Shown: positions 1-7,770, counted from the stretch's first letter. The stretch: 31,331 nucleotides of DNA from Phycisphaerae bacterium (GCA_016935035.1 JAFGRR010000196.1:1-31331), one strand, 5' to 3'. The notes: a model not told the origin generated them from the letters alone. Program-made: numbers and translations.

Positions 1-341
1 AATGAGTGATAGCTCGCCCGCACCTCGTCGGCGGCTTTCACTACGTCGTAGACCAAAACGTCGAACGCAATGCCCGCTGCGGTCAACCGGTCGATGTCCG
101 CCGCTGTTACGACCAGGTCTAGCGAACGCCCAAGATCAACGGTTCCCGCGACATCCCAGTCGGAGAGCGTGTGCTGCAAGACGCCGCGCGTGATTGCATC
201 GCCCGCCTCCACGCGAATCAGGCTCTTCACCTCATCCGCCGACTCGCCAATCGCCGGCTCCGTGAGAACACCACCGGCTCCCGCGCTCATCACCAGAGAG
301 AATACGCCACCCAAAACAATCGTCAGCCGTACAATCATCAT
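1..341 (-). CDS. M14-type zinc carboxypeptidase, N-terminal part (cut by window edge)
   Basis: Only the first 113 residues are in the window; the gene continues past base 1. The visible part is a signal peptide (MMIVRLTIVLGGVFSLVMSAGA) and a propeptide-like region that closely follows the N-terminus of the next gene upstream (382-2550): both share SLIRV, SDWDVA, GRSLDLVVTA, FDVLV and VRASYH in the same order. It is therefore inferred to be a second secreted zinc carboxypeptidase, although no catalytic residue is visible. The start is the first of two adjacent ATG codons (339-341), with GGGGTG just upstream. It begins 40 bp after the stop of its paralog on the same strand, so the two are likely one transcription unit produced by tandem duplication. 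Confidence 0.75.
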   Translation of the reverse strand, partial: MMIVRLTIVLGGVFSLVMSAGAGGVLTEPAIGESADEVKSLIRVEAGDAITRGVLQHTLSDWDVAGTVDLGRSLDLVVTAADIDRLTAAGIAFDVLVYDVVKAADEVRASYHS

Positions 342-381
342 TTCACCCCATTTGTCGTAGGTGTTTGACCGCAGAAACCGC

Positions 382-2550
382 CTACTGCCCCGCAATAATC
401 GCCACAAACGCGTCAATATCAAACACGTCCGCCGTCCCGTCCTGGTCGCAGTCCGCCTGCATCACGTCGCAGCCCGGGTACGCCACGGCGTAAGTCGCCG
501 GCTCAGTGATCGCCAGGACAAATGCGTCAATGTCGAACACATCCGCGCTGCCGTCGCAGTCGCAATCGCCCAGCGGCCACCCGTCGAGCACTCGCACACG
601 CTGCAATTCGCCGTATCCGCTCGACCCCTGGATCGAGTCCCAGCCGCGCACCTGGTAGTAATAATCACCCGGCGACCTGCCAGTGACATCGTAGGAGGTC
701 CCTGACGTAACGACCGCCAGCGTCGAGATGCTGCCCCACGACGCCACCGGGTAGATGTCGTCAACGTAGAACTGCGACCCGCTCGTGCTAAGGCTGGCCG
801 TGTTGCGAAATCGCACCTGAATCCACTGCCCGGCGTAGGCCGACAGGTCGTACGTCCGCTGCACCCAGCCGCCGCTCGAACCCGTAAACTGCTCGAGTAT
901 GTCGAATGTGCGCCCGTTGGCCGTCACCTCGACAAAGGCCGCATCGTTGCCGCGTGTGATGTCGTACCACGCCCAGAAAGTCAGTTCATCGCCACCCGCC
1001 AACTGCAACGGCGCGGATGTCATGCCCGAGATTCCCGGCCCCAACAGCGAACTACCGATGCTGTGCGTGCCAGAATGCCCCAGGTCTGACCCCACCGACA
1101 TATCGAGAAGAGTCCACGCGCCACCGCCGGCTTCGGCATCGTCCGTAATGACCGACAAGCCTGCATATTCCCGGATGAAGCACATGCTGCTGCTCGCCCC
1201 GGGATTCTGCGGCTGCCACGAGATCGTGAAGTTGCCGTCAAGGTCGGTCGGGGGCACCGTCAGCACCGGCGGCGACACCCACGGCATCAACTGGCTCTGC
1301 ACGTTGGCGGCCTGGTTCAGCGCGTACAACGCCCCTTCCCAGTTTGCGTTCAGCACGCGCTGCAATTGATACTGCGACGGCTGAAATTCCGAGCAAAGCT
1401 CGATTGTGTATGGCAGCACGTTCCTGCCACTCTCGTAGTAGCGATACCCATAGAACCAGTCGTTGAAACCGCCGGTCGTGGCGTAAAGATCATGTGACTG
1501 CTGCGGATTGTACGTCCCGTCGCCGCCGTGCTGCGAGATTGCGTTGGCTATACCGGTGCCGATAGCGGACATCAACACATCGTCTGGCGTCGCGGATGTG
1601 CTATAGCCCCACGGCCACAACACCAGGCGGCTGAAAGTGTGGTATGAGATTGCGATGGAAACGTCCAAGGGCTCCATGAAATCGCGTATGGCCTGCGTCT
1701 CGAGTTCCGAAAAAGGTGCCGCACCGCAATAGGTGTCGAACCCCGGGTTGTGGCTCGTGGCCATTTGCGTGACAGAGCCCCACTCGCCGGTGACAAAGCC
1801 ATCGTATGAACCGCCGTAGTTGCGGTTGATGTCAACGCCGAACTCGCCGTATAGCTGCGGACTGCGGTTCTTGCGCCAGTCGTGTCCCTGGTCGTGGCTA
1901 TACACATAGCCATCGGGATTCACGCAGGGGAGCACCCAGATGCGCTGGCCGTTTACCAGGGCTGTGATCTCGGGATCGCTGCCGTAACCGTTTACCAGAC
2001 GCGTCGCCACGTCGAGCGCTGCTTCGAGGCTGGGCCACTCGCGTGCGTGATGCAACCCCATGAAGACGACGCCCGGCTCGCTCTCGTCCACGCCCGGATT
2101 GTCCGAAATCTCCAGGCACCAGATGTCGCGCCCCTCGTAGGTCTGCCCGATGGAGGTGAGCTGTGTGATCGTCGGCTGGCTCGCGGCCAGGCCGGCGATG
2201 AGCGTTTCGTATTGCGCGAGCGTGTGGTAGCTCGCCCGCACACCATCAGCGGCCCGCACCATGTCATCGACCAGGACGTCGAATGAAATCCCCGATGCGA
2301 TCAGTCGTTCAACATCCGACGCGGTCACCACGAGATCGAGCGAACGGCCGCTATCACCGACCGCCGCCACATCCCAATCCGACACTGCTTGTCGCACTAT
2401 GCCACGTGACAAGTCATCGTCAGCCTGCACGCGGATCAGGCTTCTGACCTCGTCAGCGGTCGCGGCGGCATGTTCCCACACTGGTTCACCGACCGTTGCT
2501 GCTGCCGTAAGAGTTGCACACAACACCAGCAATCCAGCTATTTGTCGCAT
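382..2550 (-). CDS. Secreted M14 zinc carboxypeptidase with C-terminal dockerin-like repeats
   Basis: A 722-residue exported metallocarboxypeptidase. After a signal peptide (MRQIAGLLVLCATLTAAA) and a propeptide of about 110 residues comes a complete M14 catalytic domain: zinc ligands H168 and E171 in HHAREW, substrate-binding N242-R243 in DINRNYG, third zinc ligand H304 in ISYHTF, and catalytic E384 in YTIEL. It should remove C-terminal residues from peptides outside the cytoplasm. The second half has a Fn3-like stretch and a jelly-roll-like region (about 480-640, FYVDDI). Two EF-hand-like dockerin repeats, each with DVFDIDAFV, close the protein (bases about 385-572). The reading frame is open upstream to 2682, but the ATG at 2550 is chosen because it starts the signal peptide; its Shine-Dalgarno is weak. 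Its paralog follows 40 bp downstream. Confidence 0.9.
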   Translation of the reverse strand: MRQIAGLLVLCATLTAAATVGEPVWEHAAATADEVRSLIRVQADDDLSRGIVRQAVSDWDVAAVGDSGRSLDLVVTASDVERLIASGISFDVLVDDMVRAADGVRASYHTLAQYETLIAGLAASQPTITQLTSIGQTYEGRDIWCLEISDNPGVDESEPGVVFMGLHHAREWPSLEAALDVATRLVNGYGSDPEITALVNGQRIWVLPCVNPDGYVYSHDQGHDWRKNRSPQLYGEFGVDINRNYGGSYDGFVTGEWGSVTQMATSHNPGFDTYCGAAPFSELETQAIRDFMEPLDVSIAISYHTFSRLVLWPWGYSTSATPDDVLMSAIGTGIANAISQHGGDGTYNPQQSHDLYATTGGFNDWFYGYRYYESGRNVLPYTIELCSEFQPSQYQLQRVLNANWEGALYALNQAANVQSQLMPWVSPPVLTVPPTDLDGNFTISWQPQNPGASSSMCFIREYAGLSVITDDAEAGGGAWTLLDMSVGSDLGHSGTHSIGSSLLGPGISGMTSAPLQLAGGDELTFWAWYDITRGNDAAFVEVTANGRTFDILEQFTGSSGGWVQRTYDLSAYAGQWIQVRFRNTASLSTSGSQFYVDDIYPVASWGSISTLAVVTSGTSYDVTGRSPGDYYYQVRGWDSIQGSSGYGELQRVRVLDGWPLGDCDCDGSADVFDIDAFVLAITEPATYAVAYPGCDVMQADCDQDGTADVFDIDAFVAIIAGQ

Positions 2551-2711
2551 CACTGTGACTGCCCCGGAGCCCCCGATTTCGCACCATGCGGTCCCCTCAC
2601 AATAAGGAGACTCCCGACGACGCCGAATGCACGAACCTCGCGGTGCATGTCGCGTGTTCCATAGCCGCCGGGAAACGCACAACCCACCTACGATCGGCTT
2701 TCGCCGTCCCT

Positions 2712-2740
2712 ATCATAGTACGGCGTAGGGACGGATGACA
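2712..2740 (-). promoter_or_regulatory. Possible promoter for the M14 carboxypeptidase
   Basis: On the minus strand a good -10 box TATGAT (2712-2717) is preceded at 17 bp by TGTCAT (2735-2740), a poor -35. It lies about 160 bp upstream of the ATG at 2550. Only the -10 box is convincing. Confidence 0.3.
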
Positions 2741-2817
2741 CTCAAAATCCCTGTCACGCGGCGTATTCAAGCACACGGGGCCCCGTTGGCGGCTTGTGCT
2801 CAGCCTCAGGCTCTTTA

Positions 2818-2902
2818 TGAATGCAGAATTAAAAGTGCAGAATGCAGAGACCCGCGAGCACGCCGGCGCATGTCCGGCCGAGGTTTCTGCATTCTGCATT
2901 CA
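2818..2902. repeat. Inverted repeat built from TGCAGAATGCAGA units
   Basis: The arm 2836-2852 (TGCAGAATGCAGAGACC) pairs with 2882-2898 (GGTTTCTGCATTCTGCA), with only one G-T wobble and a 29-nt loop. A further copy of the unit at 2818-2829 can pair alternatively with 2891-2902. The element lies about 70 bp past the stop of the LolA-like gene (minus strand). No U-tract follows, so a classical terminator is not shown. It could be a dispersed repeat or an mRNA 3'-end structure. Confidence 0.7.
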
Positions 2903-2972
2903 GACGAATATGCCCCGCGCTTCCGCGTCGGGCGCTGTTTGGGGGCAGCCGCGCGGTTGCGATGGTCGAGGC

Positions 2973-3707
2973 TCACGGGGTCGGCGTGGCGGTCGTGTCC
3001 ATCACCTGGGCACCCTCGGGGACCTCAAACGTGAACTGCTTCGGGTCCATCTCCGGGTTGATCTTCACGTCCTTCGTGATCGATGATGCGATTAGTTTTC
3101 CCTCGCCGTCGAAGGACTCCGACTTGAGCACGATCCCGTTGGCCTTCTGGTAGCAGACGACCTGTCGGCCGACGGGCGGCGCCCCTTCCATCGGCTTCAT
3201 CTTTAACTCGAAGACAAAGCAATCCTCGCCGTCGATCTTCTGGTCATCGAGCAGCTTGATGTCGAAGTAGGCCTTGAAGTTTGCGAAGTAGCCGCTGGGG
3301 CTCTGCGACTTGACAGTATTGGTCTTGCTCTTCATGACCGTCTTCTGGTCACCCTCGACGGTCAGCACGTACATGAACTTGCCGTCATCGACGGTGGTCA
3401 TGGTCGAGGGCGTGGTCGTGGTCTCCCCGGCCATGGTTTTGGTGGTTTCACCCTTGGTCTCGGCCTTCATGAGCACGTTGTCGCCCTTGCGCATCCACTG
3501 TGACGTTGTGACCATTTTGCTTTTCTGCGAGAACGCGGGACCGAACGACGCATCGGTCGTCGATTCCGAGGTGCATGTGTAGGTCTTGACCTTGGCGAAG
3601 TTCTTGTCGAGTTCCTGAATCGCTTTCTCCGCCTTCTCATCGGCCATCACTGTCGCACTCGTACCGAGCAACACGATCGCTGCCATCACCAGGACGCACT
3701 TATACAT
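2973..3707 (-). CDS. Exported LolA-like protein
   Basis: A 244-residue protein with a clear signal peptide (MYKCVLVMAAIVLLGTSATVMA) and no lipobox, so it is probably periplasmic. The rest is mainly beta-strand-like: an N-terminal helix (KAIQELDKNFAKVKTYTC), a strand-rich middle, and a terminal segment ending DPKQFTFEVPEGAQVMD. This pattern is like LolA/LolB-fold or outer-membrane-lipoprotein-sorting proteins, which bind lipid or lipoprotein acyl chains in a half beta-barrel. The family assignment rests on overall pattern only. The start is supported by GGGAG, 6 bases upstream of the ATG, and by a promoter-like pair at 3761-3790. It stands alone between the carboxypeptidase and the metabolic gene run. 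Confidence 0.7.
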   Translation of the reverse strand: MYKCVLVMAAIVLLGTSATVMADEKAEKAIQELDKNFAKVKTYTCTSESTTDASFGPAFSQKSKMVTTSQWMRKGDNVLMKAETKGETTKTMAGETTTTPSTMTTVDDGKFMYVLTVEGDQKTVMKSKTNTVKSQSPSGYFANFKAYFDIKLLDDQKIDGEDCFVFELKMKPMEGAPPVGRQVVCYQKANGIVLKSESFDGEGKLIASSITKDVKINPEMDPKQFTFEVPEGAQVMDTTATPTP

Positions 3708-3760
3708 GACGTTTCTCCCGTTCTATGTCCAATGTTGGATTTCCAGGCCCGACGCCATGA

Positions 3761-3790
3761 ATAGTACGCAGGGCCCCCCCAATGTCGCAA
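3761..3790 (-). promoter_or_regulatory. Candidate promoter for the LolA-like gene
   Basis: On the minus strand TTGCGA (3785-3790) and TACTAT (3761-3766) are separated by 18 bp. They lie about 55 bp upstream of the ATG at 3707. This resembles a housekeeping sigma-70 promoter; it is inferred from sequence match only. Confidence 0.45.
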
Positions 3791-3851
3791 GCCGGAAGCA
3801 AGAATCAAAGCCCGCTCGATGCCGCCCAGGCTCTATTGGTGCAGCTGCCTG

Positions 3852-4115
3852 CTACCGCTCGGACTCTGACACGGCTCCGCCGCCCGCCGCCGCGCGGAGC
3901 AGGCGGCGCTCGCGGTGGATCAGGACCAGGTTGCGGATGTAGATCATGACGCCGAGCAGTTGGCCCAGGAAGAACACCGGATCTTGCTTGAGGAAGGCAT
4001 AGAGCCCCAGCATCAGCCCGCCGACCAGGCTCAGGTACCAGAACGCGACTGGCACCGTGCTGCGGCCCTGGCGCTCCGAAACGTACCACTGTACGACGAA
4101 GCGCATCATGAACAC
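3852..4115 (-). CDS. Small membrane protein with LAB_N (lipid A biosynthesis N-terminal-type) domain
   Basis: The protein has the hallmark LAB_N sequence VQWYVSER, STVPVAFWYLSL, GGLMLGLYAFLKQDPVF and LGQLLGVMIYIRNLVLI, forming three to four membrane segments and ending in a basic, cytosolic tail. In other bacteria LAB_N domains are fused to, or sit beside, lipid A/undecaprenyl-sugar enzymes; the exact role here is unknown. The only standard start is GTG at 4115 (87 residues), but family-like sequence continues in frame upstream (IIEKLSEILLNPLALFGFAAQF) to the accD stop at 4224, with no ATG, GTG or TTG. A GGGGA lies 7 bases before ATC ATC at 4176-4181, so initiation there (109 residues) is possible. 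It is the last gene of the accD run. Confidence 0.75.
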   Translation of the reverse strand: MFMMRFVVQWYVSERQGRSTVPVAFWYLSLVGGLMLGLYAFLKQDPVFFLGQLLGVMIYIRNLVLIHRERRLLRAAAGGGAVSESER

Positions 4116-4223
4116 AAACTGTGCCGCGAACCCGAACAGGGCCAGCGGGTTAAGCAGGATCTCGCTCAGCTTCTCGATGATCGGTGTATCCCCTGTCGCG
4201 GCGCCGCCACGCGCGGGCGACAG

Positions 4224-5048
4224 CTACTTGTTGCAGTAGTCGATGATCCGGGCGATCTCGCTGCGCAGATCGCGCCGATGCACGATGCGGTCCACGAAGC
4301 CGTGCTCCAGCATAAACTCGGCCCGCTGAAAACCCTCCGGCAACGTGGCCTTGATCGTGTTGGCGATCACACGCGGACCGGCGAAGCCGATCAGCGCCCC
4401 CGGCTCGGCGATCGTCACGTCCCCGAGGAACGCGAAGCTCGCCGCCACGCCGGCCGTCGTCGGATCGGTCATCACCACGATGTAGAGTCCACCGGCCTCG
4501 TCCAGCTTGGCGATCGCGGCCGAGGTCTTGGCCATCTGCACCAGCGAGACCAGGCCCTCCATCATGCGCGCCCCACCGCTGCACGTGACCATCAGCAGCG
4601 GCAGGTTCTCATTGAGGGCCCGCTCGGCGGCCGATGACACTTTCTCGCCAACGACCGACCCCATCGACCCCATGATGAACGTGGGGTTCATGACGCCCAT
4701 GATCACCGGGCGTCCCTTGATGAAGCCCTTGCCAACGATGATGGCCTCTTTCTCGTTGCTGGACTCCTTGGTCGCCTTCAGCCGCGCCTGGTACGTCATG
4801 CGGTCCTCGAATTCGAGCGGATCGCTCGACTCGAGATCGGCCAGGAATTCCTCGAACGTGTCCGGGTCGCTCAGTTGCGTGATGCGCGTGCGCGCGTCAA
4901 TGCGGTTGTGATATCCGCACTCCGGACACACGTGCAGCTCTTCCTCGAGGATACGCCGATAGACCATCGCCCCGCACTGCGGGCAGCGAATCCACAATCC
5001 CTCCGGAACTTCGACGTTCCGGCGCGTCTGCGACACGGCATCCGCCAT
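4224..5048 (-). CDS. accD: Acetyl-CoA carboxylase carboxyltransferase subunit beta
   Basis: A 274-residue AccD, the beta half of the carboxyltransferase that passes CO2 from biotin to acetyl-CoA to make malonyl-CoA for fatty-acid synthesis. The N-terminal zinc ribbon is complete (C22, C25, C41, C44 in CPQC and CPEC). The crotonase-fold carboxyltransferase domain follows, with VTCSGGARMMEG, the oxyanion-type glycines in MTDPTTAGVAASFAFLGD, and GFAGPRVIANT. Length is near the family norm of 280-300. AGGAG lies 5-6 bases before the ATG. Eight bases separate it from the phosphatase-like gene upstream, and the LAB_N protein follows in the same frame. The alpha partner accA is not in the window. 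Confidence 0.97.
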   Translation of the reverse strand: MADAVSQTRRNVEVPEGLWIRCPQCGAMVYRRILEEELHVCPECGYHNRIDARTRITQLSDPDTFEEFLADLESSDPLEFEDRMTYQARLKATKESSNEKEAIIVGKGFIKGRPVIMGVMNPTFIMGSMGSVVGEKVSSAAERALNENLPLLMVTCSGGARMMEGLVSLVQMAKTSAAIAKLDEAGGLYIVVMTDPTTAGVAASFAFLGDVTIAEPGALIGFAGPRVIANTIKATLPEGFQRAEFMLEHGFVDRIVHRRDLRSEIARIIDYCNK

Positions 5049-5056
5049 GACAACTC

Positions 5057-5653
5057 CTATGCGTTCGCGTCGCGCCGCCCGTTGGCGGCGACGACCGCTT
5101 CAGCGTTGAACTCGATGGCAATCGGCCCGTTGGCCTGCCGGCCTTCCCACACACCCGCCGGCGGCAGCTCGCCCAGCGCGCAACGCGCCAGCGCGAACGA
5201 GAACGGACGCATCACGACTCCCACCGTTTCCTTGGCGTCTTTCTTCAATCGCTTACACAAACCCGCGCGCACGCGCTCGGCGGCCTCGCTCAACTCCTCG
5301 CCGCCGGGCGGGCTGACATTCAGCGGCGACTCCAGCAATTGCCGGTGCGCCTTGGCATAGCGGCGTTTGAACTCCGCCTCGGTCAGCCCGGACCAGAGTC
5401 CGATGTCAACCTCGTGCAGTTCTGTCGCGGATTTCGTCGGAATATCCAGAGCCGCGGCCAATATCTTGGCCGTCATCGTCGCGAGATCGTCGGGCGAGTG
5501 GTAAATCCGCGTCAGGCCCAATGGTCGCAGACTGTCCAGCCACCCCAGTGCCTCCTGCTGACCGGCTTCCGAAAGCGTCAGCGCCGCGCGGCCCAACAGC
5601 CGCCCATCACGCCGCCACTCCGTCGTGCCACAGGGTATCAGGATGACCTTCAT
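5057..5653 (-). CDS. Histidine-phosphatase-fold protein lacking catalytic residues (probable pseudoenzyme)
   Basis: A 198-residue protein that lines up along its length with the histidine phosphatase/phosphoglycerate-mutase-like family: IPCGTTEWRRDGRLLG for the usual RHGxTxxNxxxRxxG, LTLSEAGQQEA for LTxxGxxQA, IYHSP, and a well-kept ELHEVDIGLWSGLTEAEF. The catalytic set is gone: RHG is P7-C8-G9, the arginine after SP is L57, and the second histidine (normally SHG) is R149 in VVMRP. The frame is intact and codon use is like that of its neighbours, so it is not an obvious decaying pseudogene. A regulatory or binding role is inferred; no reaction can be assigned. Its ATG overlaps the rpe stop by 4 bases (ATGA), indicating translational coupling, and accD follows 8 bases later. 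Confidence 0.8.
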   Translation of the reverse strand: MKVILIPCGTTEWRRDGRLLGRAALTLSEAGQQEALGWLDSLRPLGLTRIYHSPDDLATMTAKILAAALDIPTKSATELHEVDIGLWSGLTEAEFKRRYAKAHRQLLESPLNVSPPGGEELSEAAERVRAGLCKRLKKDAKETVGVVMRPFSFALARCALGELPPAGVWEGRQANGPIAIEFNAEAVVAANGRRDANA

Positions 5654-6345
5654 ACGCGCTGCTCCAATGCACGCCGCTGGGCGGCATCGGCGGCGACCCG
5701 CCTCAGCTCTTTCAGCGCCGCGCCGGGCTGGGTCGCGCCGAAAACCGCCGACCCGGCCACCAGATTATTAGCTCCCGCGCCGGCAACCAGGGGCGCCGTC
5801 GTGGTGTCTATGCCGCCGTCGACCTGAAGCGTCTGCTCCGCGTTCATCCATCCGGCCAGCGTCCGGATCTTGTCCAGGCACTCCGGCATGAACTTCTGTC
5901 CGCCAAAACCGGGCCATACCGTCATCACCAGGACGAGGTCGACCATCGGCACAATCTGTCGCGCGGCGTCCGCTGGCGTACCGGGATTCAGCGAAACGCC
6001 AACCCCGACACCCAACCCGCGCAACTGCTCTACCATCGCCGGCGCGTCATCCACCGCCTCTATGTGAAACGTGACGGTATCGGCACCGGCTTTCACAAAC
6101 GGCTCGGCGTACTTACCGGGGTCCGTCAGCATCAGATGCACATCAAGGTGCAACGACGTCACCTTGCGAATACTGGCCACAACCGGCACACCAATCGACA
6201 GGTTCGGCACGAAGTGGCCGTCCATGATGTCCAGGTGCAACCAATCGGCACCGGCCTGCTCGACCAGCGCAACCTGCTCGCCCAACCGACTGAAGTCAGC
6301 GGCCAGCACTGATGGCGTAATCCGTATGGCGGCGTTCGTCGCCAT
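5650..6345 (-). CDS. rpe: Ribulose-phosphate 3-epimerase
   Basis: A 231-residue TIM-barrel enzyme that interconverts ribulose 5-phosphate and xylulose 5-phosphate in the pentose phosphate pathway (and in the Calvin cycle where present). Diagnostic segments are PSVLAADFSRLG, WLHLDIMDGHFVPN (metal ligands H37 and D39), LDVHLM (H70), MTVWPGFGGQKF and QVDGGID with the second catalytic aspartate, followed by the phosphate-binding GANNLVAGSAVFG. AAGGAG lies 6 bases before the ATG at 6345. It is downstream of pgk on the same strand across an 82-bp gap filled with two hairpins, and overlaps the following phosphatase-like gene by 4 bases. Confidence 0.97.
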   Translation of the reverse strand: MATNAAIRITPSVLAADFSRLGEQVALVEQAGADWLHLDIMDGHFVPNLSIGVPVVASIRKVTSLHLDVHLMLTDPGKYAEPFVKAGADTVTFHIEAVDDAPAMVEQLRGLGVGVGVSLNPGTPADAARQIVPMVDLVLVMTVWPGFGGQKFMPECLDKIRTLAGWMNAEQTLQVDGGIDTTTAPLVAGAGANNLVAGSAVFGATQPGAALKELRRVAADAAQRRALEQRV

Positions 6346-6360
6346 TCAACTCCTTACAGC

Positions 6361-6416
6361 GCCCGGCCTGCGTGCCGGGCGTTTCCACGACAGCCGTCAG
6401 GCACAAAGGCCTGACG
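6361..6416. repeat. Pair of palindromic hairpins between pgk and rpe
   Basis: Two hairpins lie back to back. The first has arms GCCCGGC (6361-6367) and GCCGGGC (6374-6380) around the loop CTGCGT. The second has arms CGTCAGGC (6395-6402) and GCCTGACG (6409-6416) around ACAAAG. The second ends 11 bp from the pgk stop at 6428. Both belong by sequence to the CGTCAGG hairpin family seen at 12.9, 20.5 and 26.5 kb; the first shares the CTGCGT loop with the 12848-12869 hairpin although its stem differs. A role as a pgk 3'-end or terminator structure is inferred. Confidence 0.75.
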
Positions 6417-6427
6417 CGACAGAATTC

Positions 6428-7678
6428 CTATACGTCGTCGATGATCTCGATCGGGTCGAATTTCTTACCCTCGAGGAACTTCAGCGATGCACCGCCGCCG
6501 GTGCTTATGTGCGTCATGCGTTTGGCGAGTCCGGCCTGTTCAACCGCGGCCGCGCTGTCGCCACCACCGATCACGGTCACGGCGCCGTTGTCCGACGCCT
6601 GGGCAATCTTTTCGGCCAGCGCGTATGTACCGCGATGGAAGGGCTCGTGCTCAAACGCGCCGACCGGTCCGTTCCAGACGATCGTCTTAGCCTGGATGAT
6701 GAGGTCGGAGTACTGAGCGAGCGTTTTGGGCCCGACGTCGAGGCCCATGAGGTCGTCCGGCAGGTCGCCTTCGATGGTCTGCGTCGCGACGCCGCTGGCC
6801 AGTTCGGTTGCCGCCACCGAGTCCACCGGCAGATGGAGCTTTGCCCCGCCCTCGGCGATCAGCTCGCGTGCCAGGTCGAGCTTGTCCGGCTCGCAGAGGC
6901 TCTTACCGATCTTCTTACCTTGGGCCGCCCAGAAAGTGAAGGTCATCGCACCGCCGATGAGCACGTGATCGACCTTCGTCAGTAAGTTCTTGATGACGTT
7001 GATCTTATCGCTGACTTTGGCTCCACCGAGCACCGCCAAGAACGGCCGCTTGGGTGACTCGAGCGCCTTGCCCAGGTATTCGAGCTCCTTGTCGACGAGG
7101 AAACCGACCGCGCGGTTGCCGGCGCCAAGCAGCACCGGGACATCATACATGCTGACGTGCTTGCGGTGGCAGGTGCCGAAGGCGTCGTTCACGTACACGT
7201 CGCCGAGCGCGGCCAAACCTTCGCCAAAGGCGACACGTACGGCGTCCTGCTCCGGCGTTAGCTTGCCGTCGGGGTTCTTCTTGGCCTTGTCAATCACGGT
7301 CTCGGCCGGGTCGAACCGCAGGTTTTCGAGCAGCAGGACGTCGCCGTCCGTCATATCCGAGACCGCTTTCTCAACATCTGGGCCCATGATTTGGCCGACG
7401 AAATGCACCGGTTGATCAAGCAACTGCGCCATGCGCTTGGCCACTGGGGCCAGGGAGAGCTTGGCATCCACCGCCGGGTCGCCCTTGGGTCGTCCGAGGT
7501 GACTCATCACGATGGCCTTCCCGCCCATCTCAACCACGTATTCGAGAGTGGGCAGAAACATGCGAATGCGGCGGTCGTCGGAGACGGCCTGGTTGTCGTC
7601 GAGCGGGACATTCAGGTCGGCCCGGATGAGCACACGCCGCCCTGCTACATCGAGGTCACGAACGCTTTTCTTGGCCAC
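6428..7678 (-). CDS. pgk: Phosphoglycerate kinase
   Basis: A 416-residue PGK, the glycolytic enzyme that transfers the phosphate of 1,3-bisphosphoglycerate to ADP. Seen are the N-terminal RADLNVPLDD, SHLGRPKG, LLENLRFDPAE, the GGAKVSDKI hinge/nucleotide region, NGPVGAFE, and the C-terminal GGGDSAAAVEQAG and STGGGASLKFLEG. The frame is open up to 7837, but the upstream part is not PGK-like. The GTG at 7678 starts the normal N-terminus (MAKKSVRDLDV) and has GAGGA 8 bases upstream. It follows gap across a 92-bp gap with a terminator-like hairpin. Confidence 0.97.
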   Translation of the reverse strand: MAKKSVRDLDVAGRRVLIRADLNVPLDDNQAVSDDRRIRMFLPTLEYVVEMGGKAIVMSHLGRPKGDPAVDAKLSLAPVAKRMAQLLDQPVHFVGQIMGPDVEKAVSDMTDGDVLLLENLRFDPAETVIDKAKKNPDGKLTPEQDAVRVAFGEGLAALGDVYVNDAFGTCHRKHVSMYDVPVLLGAGNRAVGFLVDKELEYLGKALESPKRPFLAVLGGAKVSDKINVIKNLLTKVDHVLIGGAMTFTFWAAQGKKIGKSLCEPDKLDLARELIAEGGAKLHLPVDSVAATELASGVATQTIEGDLPDDLMGLDVGPKTLAQYSDLIIQAKTIVWNGPVGAFEHEPFHRGTYALAEKIAQASDNGAVTVIGGGDSAAAVEQAGLAKRMTHISTGGGASLKFLEGKKFDPIEIIDDV

Positions 7679-7702
7679 GTCAGGAATCCTCGCTGGCTGC
7701 TG

Positions 7703-7740
7703 CAAGCAAAAGCCCATCCGGAGGGATGGGCCCATGCTTG
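7703..7740 (-). terminator. Hairpin terminator or attenuator between gap and pgk
   Basis: A strong stem of GCCCATCC (7712-7719) and GGATGGGC (7724-7731), loop GGAG, is extended after small internal loops by CAAGCA (7703-7708) and TGCTTG (7735-7740). Read on the minus strand the core stem is followed by TTTTGCTTG, a short U-tract. It sits 30 bp past the gap stop and 25 bp before the pgk start, so it may end gap transcripts or reduce pgk expression relative to gap. Confidence 0.7.
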
Positions 7741-7770
7741 ATAGGTTGTATGTTACGCGATTCGAGCGAC

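Larger units (their letters stand above)
2551..2972. other. Intergenic region, 422 bp, between M14 peptidase start and LolA-like gene end
   Basis: No convincing gene is seen here; the open frames lack a ribosome binding site and family features. The part near 2550 is the leader of the carboxypeptidase, with a possible -10 box on the minus strand at 2712-2717. The part near 2973 contains a repeat-rich inverted structure at 2818-2902, listed separately. Confidence 0.6.

Noticed and set aside
5057..5653. Pseudogene call for the phosphatase-fold gene
   Set aside because: The frame is intact, translationally coupled on both sides and the non-catalytic framework is preserved; a maintained pseudoenzyme fits better.
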